The notes below the pieces were generated by a model. That model ran no database searches, was not told where the DNA came from, and saw only the letters and a list, made by a program, of their open reading frames with translations. A stretch of DNA of 10,429 nt from Methanomassiliicoccaceae archaeon (GTDB taxonomy: Archaea; Thermoplasmatota; Thermoplasmata; Methanomassiliicoccales; Methanomethylophilaceae), in NCBI GenBank assembly GCA_031254685.1, contig JAIRTZ010000150.1, positions 1-10,429 on the forward strand. Reading direction: 5' to 3'. Shown here in pieces: positions 1 through 6,305 of the stretch. Position 1 is the first letter of the stretch, and each line of letters opens with the position of its first letter. A program made the position numbers and the translations under genes.

Positions 1-537
1 CTTCTGTCCGGGATGCTCACGGACAGCGGTCACTTCTCATTCGCGAACGCGCAGTTCCTCAGGACGTTCGCCGACATTCTGGATGCTACGGGAATAGGCA
101 TGGACGAGGCCATGGGCCTTCCGCGCACGGAGGCGGGGATGAGTGAACGCGTGGCGGTCATGAAAGGCATGGAACGTTCCAAGTTCGACCGCGTCGGCGA
201 TATGATCGTGGCGACATCGTACGGCGGAAGTTTTGAGGCGTCCGTCTGCAAGGCGCTGCTGTCCGCGGGCGCCGATGTCGTATTCGTCGGTTCCCAGAGG
301 GACGATATGTTCCGCATGAGCGCGCGCGCCGACCAGGAGATGGTAAGAAGGGGGATACACCTCGGCGACCTTCTGAAGAACATCGGCACCGAGACGACGA
401 CCGACGGCGGCGGTCACGGCGGCGCGGCCGGCCTTTCCGGTGTCGGTGACGTTGAGGCGATGCTGCACATATGCATGCACCGCACGATGAACGAGTTCCG
501 GAAGATAAAGAAAAGCGATGATTCAGATCTTCCCTAA
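1..537 (+). CDS. DHH/DHHA1 family phosphoesterase, C-terminal part (5' end outside window)
   Basis: The reading frame is open from base 1, so this is the last 178 codons of a longer gene. The opening residues contain TDSGHFSFAN, which fits the D-S/T-G motif IV of DHH phosphoesterases. The glycine-rich motif DGGGHGGAAG near residue 140 of the fragment is the hallmark of the DHHA1 substrate-binding domain. Members of this superfamily (RecJ, NrnA, archaeal RecJ-like proteins) hydrolyse phosphodiester bonds in short oligonucleotides, single-stranded DNA or dinucleotides using Mn2+. The DHH catalytic motifs must lie upstream of the window, so substrate and subfamily cannot be decided here. An oligoribonuclease/NrnA-like or RecJ-like role is the best guess. 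The gene ends in TAA and overlaps the convergent tyrS by 15 bases. No terminator is visible between them. Confidence 0.85.
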   Translation, partial: LLSGMLTDSGHFSFANAQFLRTFADILDATGIGMDEAMGLPRTEAGMSERVAVMKGMERSKFDRVGDMIVATSYGGSFEASVCKALLSAGADVVFVGSQRDDMFRMSARADQEMVRRGIHLGDLLKNIGTETTTDGGGHGGAAGLSGVGDVEAMLHICMHRTMNEFRKIKKSDDSDLP

Positions 538-1584
538 CTTTTTCAGCACCGTTCTCACCGCGTCGAGATTCTCAGGCTTGGAGGCAAAGAACGACCTCAC
601 GGGCGAGAGCGCCTTTATCAATCCCTCGGCGACGCCCTTTTTCAGGTCCATCGGATGCAGCTTCCCCGAGAAATACGATTCCGCGATCTCATCGTAGTCT
701 GCGAAAGAAACGGGACCTCCGAACTTCTCCGGGCGTTCGATGCTGAGAACGCCGATCCTGGGAAGGATCACGTGCTTGCAGAGCATCAGCACCGGATTCA
801 CGGATTCCGCATCCTTTTCCGGAGGGCAGAATGCCTTGTTCATCTTCCTTCTGATGTCCTCGTCCGTATCGTGGATGTTCACGCCGCTGTCCGGGTCGCT
901 TTTTGACATCTTCGACGCCGCCGGGTCCATACGGTCGCCGCCCTTCAGTCCGGGAAGCAGCGGCGTATGCAGAGCGATCGGTTTCTTCCATCCCAATTTC
1001 TCGGCGGCGTCCCTTGCCAGCATGTGCGCCCTTCTCTGGTCCATCCCCGCGTACGCGAGGTCCACGTCCAGAACGAAGATGTCGGTCGCCTGAAGTATCG
1101 GGTAGAACATCTTCGACGAATCCACTTCCGCCTCGTCCTCGGAGCGCCCCATGATCGTCATCGCGCGCTTCACCCTTGACAGGGACGTCGCCTTTGCGAT
1201 CTTGATCGCCTTCTCCCAGTACGCGATACCGTCGAGCATCTCGCTGGCGTAAACGTATCTTACTTTGTCACGCTGGACGCCGAGCGCTTCGAAACAATCC
1301 TCCATGTATCTGGCGCATATCTGTATATTATCGATGTCCCCGCCGAGTTTATCGTTAATGTATGCGTGCCAGTCCGCCCACAGTACCGACACGCCGATGC
1401 CGGCGTCGGTGAGGTCGCGGATCTTTGACGCGACCAGCGCCCACCCGAGATGGACGAGGCCTGACGGTTCGAACCCGATATATGCCGTAGGTCTCTCTTT
1501 TGACAGCATTACCTTTATTTCGTCGACCGTCACAGCTTCTTCCGCGTTCCTTGTGATCAGGGCTAATCTCTGTTCGATGTCCAT
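523..1584 (-). CDS. tyrS: Tyrosyl-tRNA synthetase, archaeal type
   Basis: This class I synthetase charges tRNA-Tyr in the cytoplasm. The Rossmann-fold HIGH-type motif is HLGW at residues 45-48 and the KMSKS loop is at 225-229. Tyrosine-pocket residues follow the Methanocaldococcus jannaschii pattern: Tyr35 (Y32 equivalent), Tyr161, Gln165, Asp168 and Gln183 keep the spacing of Y151, Q155, D158 and Q173. There is no S4-like C-terminal domain of the bacterial type. At 353 residues it is somewhat longer than the roughly 306-residue M. jannaschii enzyme. The ATG at 1584 lies about 28 bases downstream of a TATA-like box, so the mRNA may be nearly leaderless. No strong ribosome binding site is visible. 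It overlaps the convergent phosphoesterase gene at its 3' end and is divergent from the TctA-like gene. Confidence 0.96.
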   Translation of the reverse strand: MDIEQRLALITRNAEEAVTVDEIKVMLSKERPTAYIGFEPSGLVHLGWALVASKIRDLTDAGIGVSVLWADWHAYINDKLGGDIDNIQICARYMEDCFEALGVQRDKVRYVYASEMLDGIAYWEKAIKIAKATSLSRVKRAMTIMGRSEDEAEVDSSKMFYPILQATDIFVLDVDLAYAGMDQRRAHMLARDAAEKLGWKKPIALHTPLLPGLKGGDRMDPAASKMSKSDPDSGVNIHDTDEDIRRKMNKAFCPPEKDAESVNPVLMLCKHVILPRIGVLSIERPEKFGGPVSFADYDEIAESYFSGKLHPMDLKKGVAEGLIKALSPVRSFFASKPENLDAVRTVLKKLGKI

Positions 1585-1611
1585 CGTATCGTTACCCTTT
1601 ATTTCAAATCG

Positions 1612-1619
1612 TTATAAAA
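1612..1619 (-). promoter_or_regulatory. TATA-like box of tyrS
   Basis: On the minus strand the sequence reads TTTTATAAC. Its centre is about 30 bases from the tyrS ATG, which places the expected archaeal start site only a few bases before the start codon. This is a consensus-like box judged by eye and is not experimentally supported. Confidence 0.4.
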
Positions 1620-1750
1620 CGGTATTGTTCCGATGGGCAAGGAAATGCCGTACCTTCCGGTAAATGATGATATGACAGAATTTTGAAAACATCGCTGACG
1701 GCCTCTTTTTCAGGACGGGGCGCGGATGAAGTATAACTGTAGCTGTCGCC

Positions 1751-1757
1751 TTTTATC
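1751..1757 (+). promoter_or_regulatory. Possible TATA box of the TctA-like gene
   Basis: TTTTATC lies 15-30 bases before the candidate GTG starts at 1772 and 1781. If it is used, transcription would begin near 1781, favouring a leaderless mRNA starting at that second GTG. The match is weak. The rest of the gap 1585-1771 shows no further gene or convincing structure. Confidence 0.3.
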
Positions 1758-1771
1758 TTCACGCGCGCACA

Positions 1772-3079
1772 GTGTGTCCCGTGGAACTCGAATTGATAAT
1801 GCTCGTTGCCTGCATGAGCGCCGCCGGCGCGTCCGTGGGCATGTTCTCCGGGCTCGTTCCCGGGATACACGTGAACACGTTAGCGTCGCTGATGCTCCTC
1901 TTTTATCCTGCTATCGGGTCTTTCATCTCATTGTTCGCCGCCCCGGAGTACGTTCCCGTACTGATCTCCGCGTGCATAGTGTCCGCCTCCGTTGTTCACT
2001 CTTTCGTCAATTACGTGCCGTCCGTGTTCACCGGCGTTCCGGACCAGGACACCGCGATGAGCATCCTGCCCGGCCACCGGCTATTGCTGGACGGCAAGGG
2101 TATGGTCGCTGTGAGGTCGGCGGCGATCGGCAGCCTCGTGGGCGCCATGGCCGCGGTGATCGTTGCGATCCCGCTGCAGTATCTGATGATCAACGGCCTC
2201 GGAGATCTCTTTCAAAGCATTACCGTGGTTATGCTGATCACGGCCGCGATCGCGCTTGTGATGACCGAAAAGGGTGCGAAGGAACGGTGCTTTGCCGTCA
2301 CGCTGATCGCGATGTCCGGGATCATGGGCTGCGTCTGCATGTTCATGCCTGTGCCGTTCAAGGGATTGCTGTACGACGGGGACCTTCTGTTCCCGCTGCT
2401 GACCGGACTTTTCGGGATACCGATGCTGATATCGTCCGCCGGTAACGCCGCGATACCGGAGCAGACGGATGACGAACGTTATCCCGTGACCCCGTCGTCC
2501 GGACTGAAGGGCGTGCTCACCGGGAGCATCGTCGGCTGGTTCCCCGGAATAACGGCAACGGCCGGCGCTGCGTTCACCAGGATGTTCGTCAAAGAGGACC
2601 GTCCGGAACGGTTCATCGCCTTGGTGTCGTCCATCGGGACGGCGGCCGTGATCTTTGCGCTGATCACGCTGTCCGTCAACGGAAAGGGACGTTCCGGGAC
2701 GATGCTGGTCGTCCGCGAGATATTGGGCGCGGACATCATGGGAGCCGGTCTGAACAGCGTGTTCCTGCTGATGCTTCTGAGCGTTTCGATAGCGGCGGTG
2801 ATCGGATACCGGGCGGCGATACGTTCCGGCATGGTGATGGCGAAACACATATCAAAGATAAATATAAGAAAAATGAACGCGGCGATCGTTGCCCTCGTCG
2901 CCGTGCTTACGGTTTTGATGACCGGAGTGTGGGGGATGGGGATACTCCTGATATCATCGCTTATCGGCCTGATACCGCTGAGTGCCGGCACCGGCAGGGT
3001 ACACCTCTCGGGATGCCTGCTGATACCGGTTATCCTCATGCGGTTCGGTTTGGATACGGTGTTCCTGTCGCTGTTCTGA
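1772..3079 (+). CDS. TctA-family (COG1784-like) integral membrane permease
   Basis: This is a polytopic membrane protein of up to 435 residues with hydrophobic stretches along its length. Two related glycine/proline motifs, GLVPGIHVNT (about residues 27-36) and GWFPGITATAG (about 255-265), mark the inverted-repeat halves of the tripartite tricarboxylate transporter large subunit TctA. The PGIHVNT form is typical of the archaeal COG1784 branch. Bacterial TctA works with a small membrane subunit (TctB) and a binding protein (TctC) to import carboxylates. Neither partner is in this window, and the archaeal branch is usually found alone, so substrate and energy coupling are unknown. The start is uncertain: GTG at 1772, GTG at 1781 and ATG at 1799 are in frame and none has a clear ribosome binding site. 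The gene stops one base short of the convergent coiled-coil gene. Confidence 0.85.
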   Translation: MCPVELELIMLVACMSAAGASVGMFSGLVPGIHVNTLASLMLLFYPAIGSFISLFAAPEYVPVLISACIVSASVVHSFVNYVPSVFTGVPDQDTAMSILPGHRLLLDGKGMVAVRSAAIGSLVGAMAAVIVAIPLQYLMINGLGDLFQSITVVMLITAAIALVMTEKGAKERCFAVTLIAMSGIMGCVCMFMPVPFKGLLYDGDLLFPLLTGLFGIPMLISSAGNAAIPEQTDDERYPVTPSSGLKGVLTGSIVGWFPGITATAGAAFTRMFVKEDRPERFIALVSSIGTAAVIFALITLSVNGKGRSGTMLVVREILGADIMGAGLNSVFLLMLLSVSIAAVIGYRAAIRSGMVMAKHISKINIRKMNAAIVALVAVLTVLMTGVWGMGILLISSLIGLIPLSAGTGRVHLSGCLLIPVILMRFGLDTVFLSLF

Positions 3080-3080
3080 T

Positions 3081-4151
3081 TCAGCGCCTGAAGCAGCGTC
3101 TCGTCTTCAGTATATCATAGTACGCCGGGTCGCATTTGACGCAGACGGTCTCTTTCCTCGATGCGCTGTTGACGTACACCGTGTTGCGTGCCGCTTCGGA
3201 TTCGTCCAGGGCGTCCCTCACTTCGGCGATCACTTTCTTGACCTCCGTAGCTTCGGTTATCGTTGCCTTCTTGACCTCGGTTATCGTCTGTCTGACCTCT
3301 TCCACGACCGCTCTCGTGTCCTCGGCCTCGGCCGCGTTCGCGTCCATGGCGTCCCTTACTTCGGCGATCACTTTCTTGACCTCGATCGCCTCGTTGATCG
3401 TTGCCTTCTTGACCTCGGTTATCGTCTCTTTGACCTCTGCCAGGACGTCCTTCACATCCTCCATCACCTTTCTGACCTCTGCGGCCTCGGTGATGTTCGA
3501 CTTCCTGACCTCTGTTATCGTCGTCCTTACTTCGGATATCGCCTTCATGATCTCTTCGACCGCTTCGTTCAGCGCCGAGTTGTCAACGGGCTCGGTCTCC
3601 TCGATCGGCTCCGCCTCCGGCTTGTTGATCGAGCTCTTCTTTATCGGCATCAGCGGCAGCGGCGAGAAGGGTTTGCCCTTGCCCACTATCTCCTTTATGC
3701 GCTTGTCCTGCCTGAGCTTGAAGAACAGCATGAACGAATCGAAAGCGTCAACGGAACGTATGATGTCCTCGTCGAAATCCTCTCTCTTCCACGCGCCGAA
3801 CTTCCAGTCGACGGCGTGCGAGTGCTTCAGTTCGCTCTTCTTTTTGTCGTACTCGTACTTTCCGGTTATCTCTCCGATGAACAGAAGCCTCTCGGGCCCC
3901 ATGTTCGGAGTGATCACCCAATCGCCCACCTTTACCTTGGTGGCGAAGGCGCGTGCCTGCGACGACATCGTCACGACGGACCCGTCGGGTTCCGTCGGAT
4001 ATGTCGCCGAAATCACTTTCATCAGTTCCTGCATGTCCGTTCTGTCCGTCAGGTCTATGCTGACGCTGCCGATCAGGAAAATCTTCTCCTGATCGATGAA
4101 CTTATTCTCATAATCTCCTTTCAATCCTGCCCTGCACAACCATACTGCCAT
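3081..4151 (-). CDS. Mrr-like restriction-enzyme N-terminal domain fused to a repetitive coiled coil
   Basis: Residues 1-150 start MAVWLCRAG and contain KVGDWVITP, LFIGEITGKYEYD and HAVDWK. This pattern resembles the N-terminal (PUA/EVE-like) domain of COG4127 predicted restriction endonucleases. Those proteins continue into an Mrr-type catalytic domain; here no such nuclease motifs are seen. Instead, a proline-rich linker (about 160-190) leads into a charged helical region (about 195-320) made of three related blocks beginning EVRTTITEV, EVKETITEV and EVRQTITEV. The C-terminal tail holds Cys337, Cys340 and Cys353. There is no signal peptide or membrane segment, so a cytoplasmic protein is expected. 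The ATG at 4151 is preceded by AGGGGGAT at good spacing and by a TATA box. The function is unknown. A nucleic-acid or modified-base sensor that oligomerises through the coiled coil is possible but is inference only. Confidence 0.8.
   Translation of the reverse strand: MAVWLCRAGLKGDYENKFIDQEKIFLIGSVSIDLTDRTDMQELMKVISATYPTEPDGSVVTMSSQARAFATKVKVGDWVITPNMGPERLLFIGEITGKYEYDKKKSELKHSHAVDWKFGAWKREDFDEDIIRSVDAFDSFMLFFKLRQDKRIKEIVGKGKPFSPLPLMPIKKSSINKPEAEPIEETEPVDNSALNEAVEEIMKAISEVRTTITEVRKSNITEAAEVRKVMEDVKDVLAEVKETITEVKKATINEAIEVKKVIAEVRDAMDANAAEAEDTRAVVEEVRQTITEVKKATITEATEVKKVIAEVRDALDESEAARNTVYVNSASRKETVCVKCDPAYYDILKTRRCFRR
3195..3533 (-). repeat. In-gene tandem repeats encoding the coiled coil (three units, 32/46/about 35 codons)
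   Basis: Unit A covers 3438-3533, unit B 3300-3437 and unit C about 3195-3299. Units B and C are nearly identical in DNA over their shared part: CTTCGGCGATCACTTTCTTG occurs in both (from 3221 and from 3359), as does CGTTGCCTTCTTGACCTCGG. Unit B carries 14 extra codons (two heptads) before unit C. Hydrophobic V/I positions follow a 3-4 spacing with an 11-residue stutter (V9 to V20 of the unit). This fits a parallel coiled coil expanded by recent duplication. Confidence 0.85.
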
Positions 4152-4156
4152 TTGTA

Positions 4157-4203
4157 ATCCCCCTGTAGTTGCTTGTGTCTACACACACTCGGCCTTATAA
4201 ATT
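4157..4203 (-). promoter_or_regulatory. Promoter and ribosome binding site of the coiled-coil gene, with a short palindrome
   Basis: On the minus strand a TATA box (AATTTATAAG, 4194-4203) lies about 27 bases before an expected start site near 4172. A strong purine run AGGGGGAT (4157-4164) then precedes the ATG at 4151. The palindrome TGTGT-CT-ACACA (4174-4185) sits on the predicted start site and could be a repressor site, though at 12 bases it may be chance. Confidence 0.45.
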
Positions 4204-4352
4204 GATTTTGACTGTTAACGGGTATTTTATCCCTAATAAACGGCAATTTGTGTTGAAAAACGCAAAAATGTACGACAAATGCCGTGCCCCGCCCGTGTCC
4301 GCCGTCCGCCGTCTCCGCAGGCGTGCGGTAACGGACCCGAGGAGACGGGCGG

Positions 4353-4484
4353 ATGCTGTTCTCGGCGTGCCGGGACGGAAAAAATGTGTCTCCGTCATGC
4401 TTTTTACGGGACGCGGACGTGTGTTCCCCGACTGCGGATGATACGGGACACGGGACGCGGGGGCATGCTGTTTCCGACGTGCCG
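4353..4484 (+). repeat. Imperfect direct repeat pair in the GC-rich gap
   Basis: Two 20-base copies, at 4353-4372 and 4465-4484, begin ATGCTGTT and end CGTGCCG and match at 17 of 20 positions. They are 112 bases apart. A second shared word, GGGACGCGG, occurs at 4408-4416 and 4452-4460. The pairs suggest an old duplication inside the gap. Confidence 0.55.
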
Positions 4485-4538
4485 CGAAACGTACGGAAGG
4501 CATACTCCCGTGTCGTCCCCGTCCGGAGGAGAACGCTA

Positions 4539-4550
4539 TTTTTCTTTTTT
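4539..4550 (+). terminator. T-rich run, possible archaeal terminator
   Basis: A run of T broken by one C, flanked by a short inverted repeat (CGCTA at 4534-4538 and TAGCG at 4550-4554). Archaeal transcription can end at such T runs. It would close a plus-strand RNA from the GC-rich gap ahead of the antiporter gene. Confidence 0.3.
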
Positions 4551-4595
4551 AGCGAAAAACAATAAGAACAATGAGCATGTTCTACTCACCATACC

Positions 4596-5930
4596 ATGGA
4601 AGACGTTCCCATCGCAACAATCATCATGCACATTTTCCTTTTGCTGCTCTTTGCGAAGGCTTTGGGAGGATTGTTCGAGAGGTTCAAGATGCCTAAGCTC
4701 ATCGGTGAGATCCTTGCGGGACTGATATTCGTTAACCTCCTGCTGTTCTTCGGCCCTCTCAGTAATCTTTTGGACTTCCATCTTGACACCGGCGCCGGGC
4801 CGTACACGCTCACGTTCTTCCATATACTCGGCGAGATCGGCATAATATTCCTGCTGTTCGCCGTCGGCCTCGAGACGAAGTTCAGCGATATGATGAAGGT
4901 CGGCAAGACCGCATCGTACATCGCGATACTCGGTGTCGCGATACCGTTCGTAGGCGGCATCATGTTCATGTTCCATGAGCTCGTGACGTTCAACATGGCG
5001 CTCCTCATCGGCGCGGCGCTGTTCGGTACGAGCACCGCCGTGGGCGTCGAATGCCTCAGGCATCTCGACGCCATGAACACCAATGAGGCGAAACTCATCG
5101 TGAGCGCCACGATCATAGACGACATATTATGCCTGGCCCTTCTCGGTGTGATAATAGGCGCGATCAAGCCGGGCGCCACGACGATGTCGATAGTCATCAA
5201 CGCGGTGATCGTGGCCGCGTTCGTATTGTTCATGTTCCTTTTCATATCCCGCATCAAATCGCTGGCGGAACGCAGGAAGCGCCTGCACATCAAGCTGAAG
5301 GAGAAGAGAAGAAAGAACAGCGAGGAGCCGGACCCGGACGTGCCGGCCAAGAGGATGAGCGAGTTCAGCGCGCTGGGCCTCGCCGTCATCGTGTGCCTTG
5401 GATTAGCGGCCGTGTCCGTCAACATAGGGCTGGCCGCGATAATAGGCGCTTTCCTGGCGGGGATGATCTTTGCCGAGTTCAGGGACACCCTGCCCGTTGA
5501 GCACAATTTCAACGCGATCATTTATTTCATATTGCCGTTCTTCTTCATATGGGTCGGATTGGAGGTGCATCTTACGAAAGGGATGATCGATATACTTCCG
5601 TTATTCATCGAGGTGCTGGCGGTCGCGGTGATCACGAAATACGTGGCCGGATACATCGGGGCGAAGATGGGGAAGCTTTCGAACGATTCCGCACACCTCA
5701 TAGGCGTGAGCTTCATCCCCAGAGGCGAGGTCGGGATAATCGTGGCCAGCATAGGACTTACGTCAATGGTGTTCACTCAGGATGTGTTCAACGTTGTCAT
5801 CCTGATGGCGCTGATAACTTCGATAATGACGCCGCCGCTTGTCGCACACGCATACCGCAAGATGGAGAAGAACCGTTCCGCGGTAATAGGCGATATTTTC
5901 ATCGAGGACCACGGCGACCTGTACGAATAA
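4596..5930 (+). CDS. CPA2-family monovalent cation/proton antiporter
   Basis: This 444-residue membrane protein exchanges Na+ or K+ for H+ in the NapA/KefB-type CPA2 family (COG0475). The sequence has about a dozen hydrophobic segments starting at residue 6. Family marks are GEIGIIFLLFAVGLE (about 79-93), the ion-binding acidic pair in ATIIDDI (Asp175, Asp176) and PRGEVGIIVAS (Arg376-Gly-Glu), which lies where these transporters keep a conserved basic/acidic pair in a core helix. The double Asp suggests an electrogenic NapA-like mode; this is inference. A long charged cytoplasmic loop (about 217-257, many Lys/Arg then Glu/Pro) joins the two halves. There is no C-terminal TrkA-N nucleotide-binding domain. 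The ATG at 4596 has no clear ribosome binding site. The gene is monocistronic, ending 69 bases before arsR. Confidence 0.9.
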   Translation: MEDVPIATIIMHIFLLLLFAKALGGLFERFKMPKLIGEILAGLIFVNLLLFFGPLSNLLDFHLDTGAGPYTLTFFHILGEIGIIFLLFAVGLETKFSDMMKVGKTASYIAILGVAIPFVGGIMFMFHELVTFNMALLIGAALFGTSTAVGVECLRHLDAMNTNEAKLIVSATIIDDILCLALLGVIIGAIKPGATTMSIVINAVIVAAFVLFMFLFISRIKSLAERRKRLHIKLKEKRRKNSEEPDPDVPAKRMSEFSALGLAVIVCLGLAAVSVNIGLAAIIGAFLAGMIFAEFRDTLPVEHNFNAIIYFILPFFFIWVGLEVHLTKGMIDILPLFIEVLAVAVITKYVAGYIGAKMGKLSNDSAHLIGVSFIPRGEVGIIVASIGLTSMVFTQDVFNVVILMALITSIMTPPLVAHAYRKMEKNRSAVIGDIFIEDHGDLYE

Positions 5931-5941
5931 CGGGCGGCATC

Positions 5942-5950
5942 AATTATAAG
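5942..5950 (+). promoter_or_regulatory. TATA box of the arsR-hgcAB operon
   Basis: AATTATAAG is a good archaeal TATA match. Its centre near 5946 predicts transcription start near 5972, inside the palindrome described next. The leader would be about 28 bases before the arsR ATG at 6000. Confidence 0.55.
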
Positions 5951-5966
5951 TACCACGAAATGATTA

Positions 5967-5990
5967 TCATATTGAAAATATTCGATATGA
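5967..5990 (+). promoter_or_regulatory. Palindromic operator, probable ArsR binding site
   Basis: The arms TCATATTGAA and TTCGATATGA are separated by four bases and are complementary at 9 of 10 positions. Size, A+T richness and placement over the predicted transcription start match ArsR/SmtB operators, which are AT-rich imperfect palindromes. The regulator is encoded 10 bases downstream, so autorepression relieved by metal binding is the natural reading. Confidence 0.65.
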
Positions 5991-5999
5991 GAGATTACC

Positions 6000-6305
6000 A
6001 TGAGCGATCACCAAGACCATGCGCAGGTGTTCAGGGCGTTCTGCGATGAGAATCGGTTAATGATACTGGAGATGCTGCGTACCGGCGAGAAATGCGCGTG
6101 CATCCTTCTGGAAAAGATGAACATCGCGCAGCCGACGCTGTCCCATCATATGAGGATACTTTGCGACAGCGGCATCGTCGTTCCCCGAAAGGTGGGCAAA
6201 TGGACGTACTATTCGATCAGCGCCAAAGGCGGCGACCGCGCAAAAGATATGCTGATAACGCTGACGACCGTTGACGATACCTCCGAAGGAGGGTGCTGCG
6301 AATGA
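6000..6305 (+). CDS. arsR: ArsR/SmtB-family metal-responsive repressor
   Basis: This 101-residue protein is a typical single-domain winged helix dimer. The recognition helix region AQPTLSHHMRILCDSGIV (about 43-60) and the wing RKVGKWTYYSI (about 63-73) fit the family. KCACILLE holds Cys32 and Cys34, the same place as the CVC arsenic motif of E. coli ArsR; the third E. coli ligand, Cys37, is replaced by Leu. Other cysteines are Cys15, Cys55 and a Cys99-Cys100 pair at the C-terminus, so the metal site may differ from the E. coli one. Family knowledge: As(III), Sb(III) or soft metals such as Hg(II) release these repressors from DNA. The gene overlaps hgcA (ATG within the TGA region), so all three genes are probably co-transcribed. 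The inducer is not shown by the sequence. Confidence 0.93.
   Translation: MSDHQDHAQVFRAFCDENRLMILEMLRTGEKCACILLEKMNIAQPTLSHHMRILCDSGIVVPRKVGKWTYYSISAKGGDRAKDMLITLTTVDDTSEGGCCE
6288..6295 (+). promoter_or_regulatory. Ribosome binding site that sets the hgcA start
   Basis: GGAGGGTG lies six bases before the ATG at 6302. This rules out the in-frame GTG at 6293, which falls inside the site itself. The site is within the last codons of arsR, giving translational coupling. Confidence 0.8.

Larger units (their letters stand above)
4254..4550 (+). ncRNA. Candidate structured RNA or long leader in a GC-rich intergenic region
   Basis: No credible gene lies in 4152-4595. The stretch 4281-4530 is richer in G+C than its surroundings and has several paired arms. 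CCGCCGTCTCC (4306-4316) pairs with GGAGACGGGCGG (4341-4352), with one bulge. CCGCA/TGCGG (4315-4319 and 4324-4328) is an alternative small hairpin. GACACGGGA (4447-4455) pairs perfectly with TCCCGTGTC (4506-4514) and encloses CGCGG/CCGCG (4456-4460 and 4482-4486). A TATA-like TATTTTAT (4223-4230) would place a start near 4254, and a T-rich run at 4539-4550 could end the transcript. Known SRP RNA and RNase P RNA signature motifs are not seen. It could equally be a leader of the antiporter gene, or non-functional repeat DNA. Ends are estimates. Confidence 0.3.

Noticed and set aside
3195..3533. CRISPR-like array
   Set aside because: The repeated units are coding, 96-138 bases apart, diverged, and without unique spacers of constant size.
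3136..4092. Long Ser/Thr/Ile-rich open frame of 318 codons opposite the coiled-coil gene
   Set aside because: It is the complement of a repetitive gene with strong codon order, ribosome binding site and domain match on the minus strand; the plus-strand product is low-complexity.
4174..4185. TGTGT-CT-ACACA palindrome as a firm operator
   Set aside because: Only five-base arms and no second copy seen; kept as a comment within the promoter entry.
4281..4530. SRP RNA or RNase P RNA
   Set aside because: The conserved loop and core motifs of these RNAs are not present on the strand examined in detail.
4169..4595. Open frames of 70-148 codons on the plus strand and about 100 on the minus strand in the GC-rich gap
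   Set aside because: They are Cys/Arg/Pro-rich with no family resemblance, overlap each other in several frames, and have no ribosome binding site. High G+C content explains the lack of stops.
4586..5521. 311-codon minus-strand frame opposite the antiporter
   Set aside because: The plus strand encodes a clear CPA2 antiporter with conserved motifs; the opposite frame has no recognisable domain.
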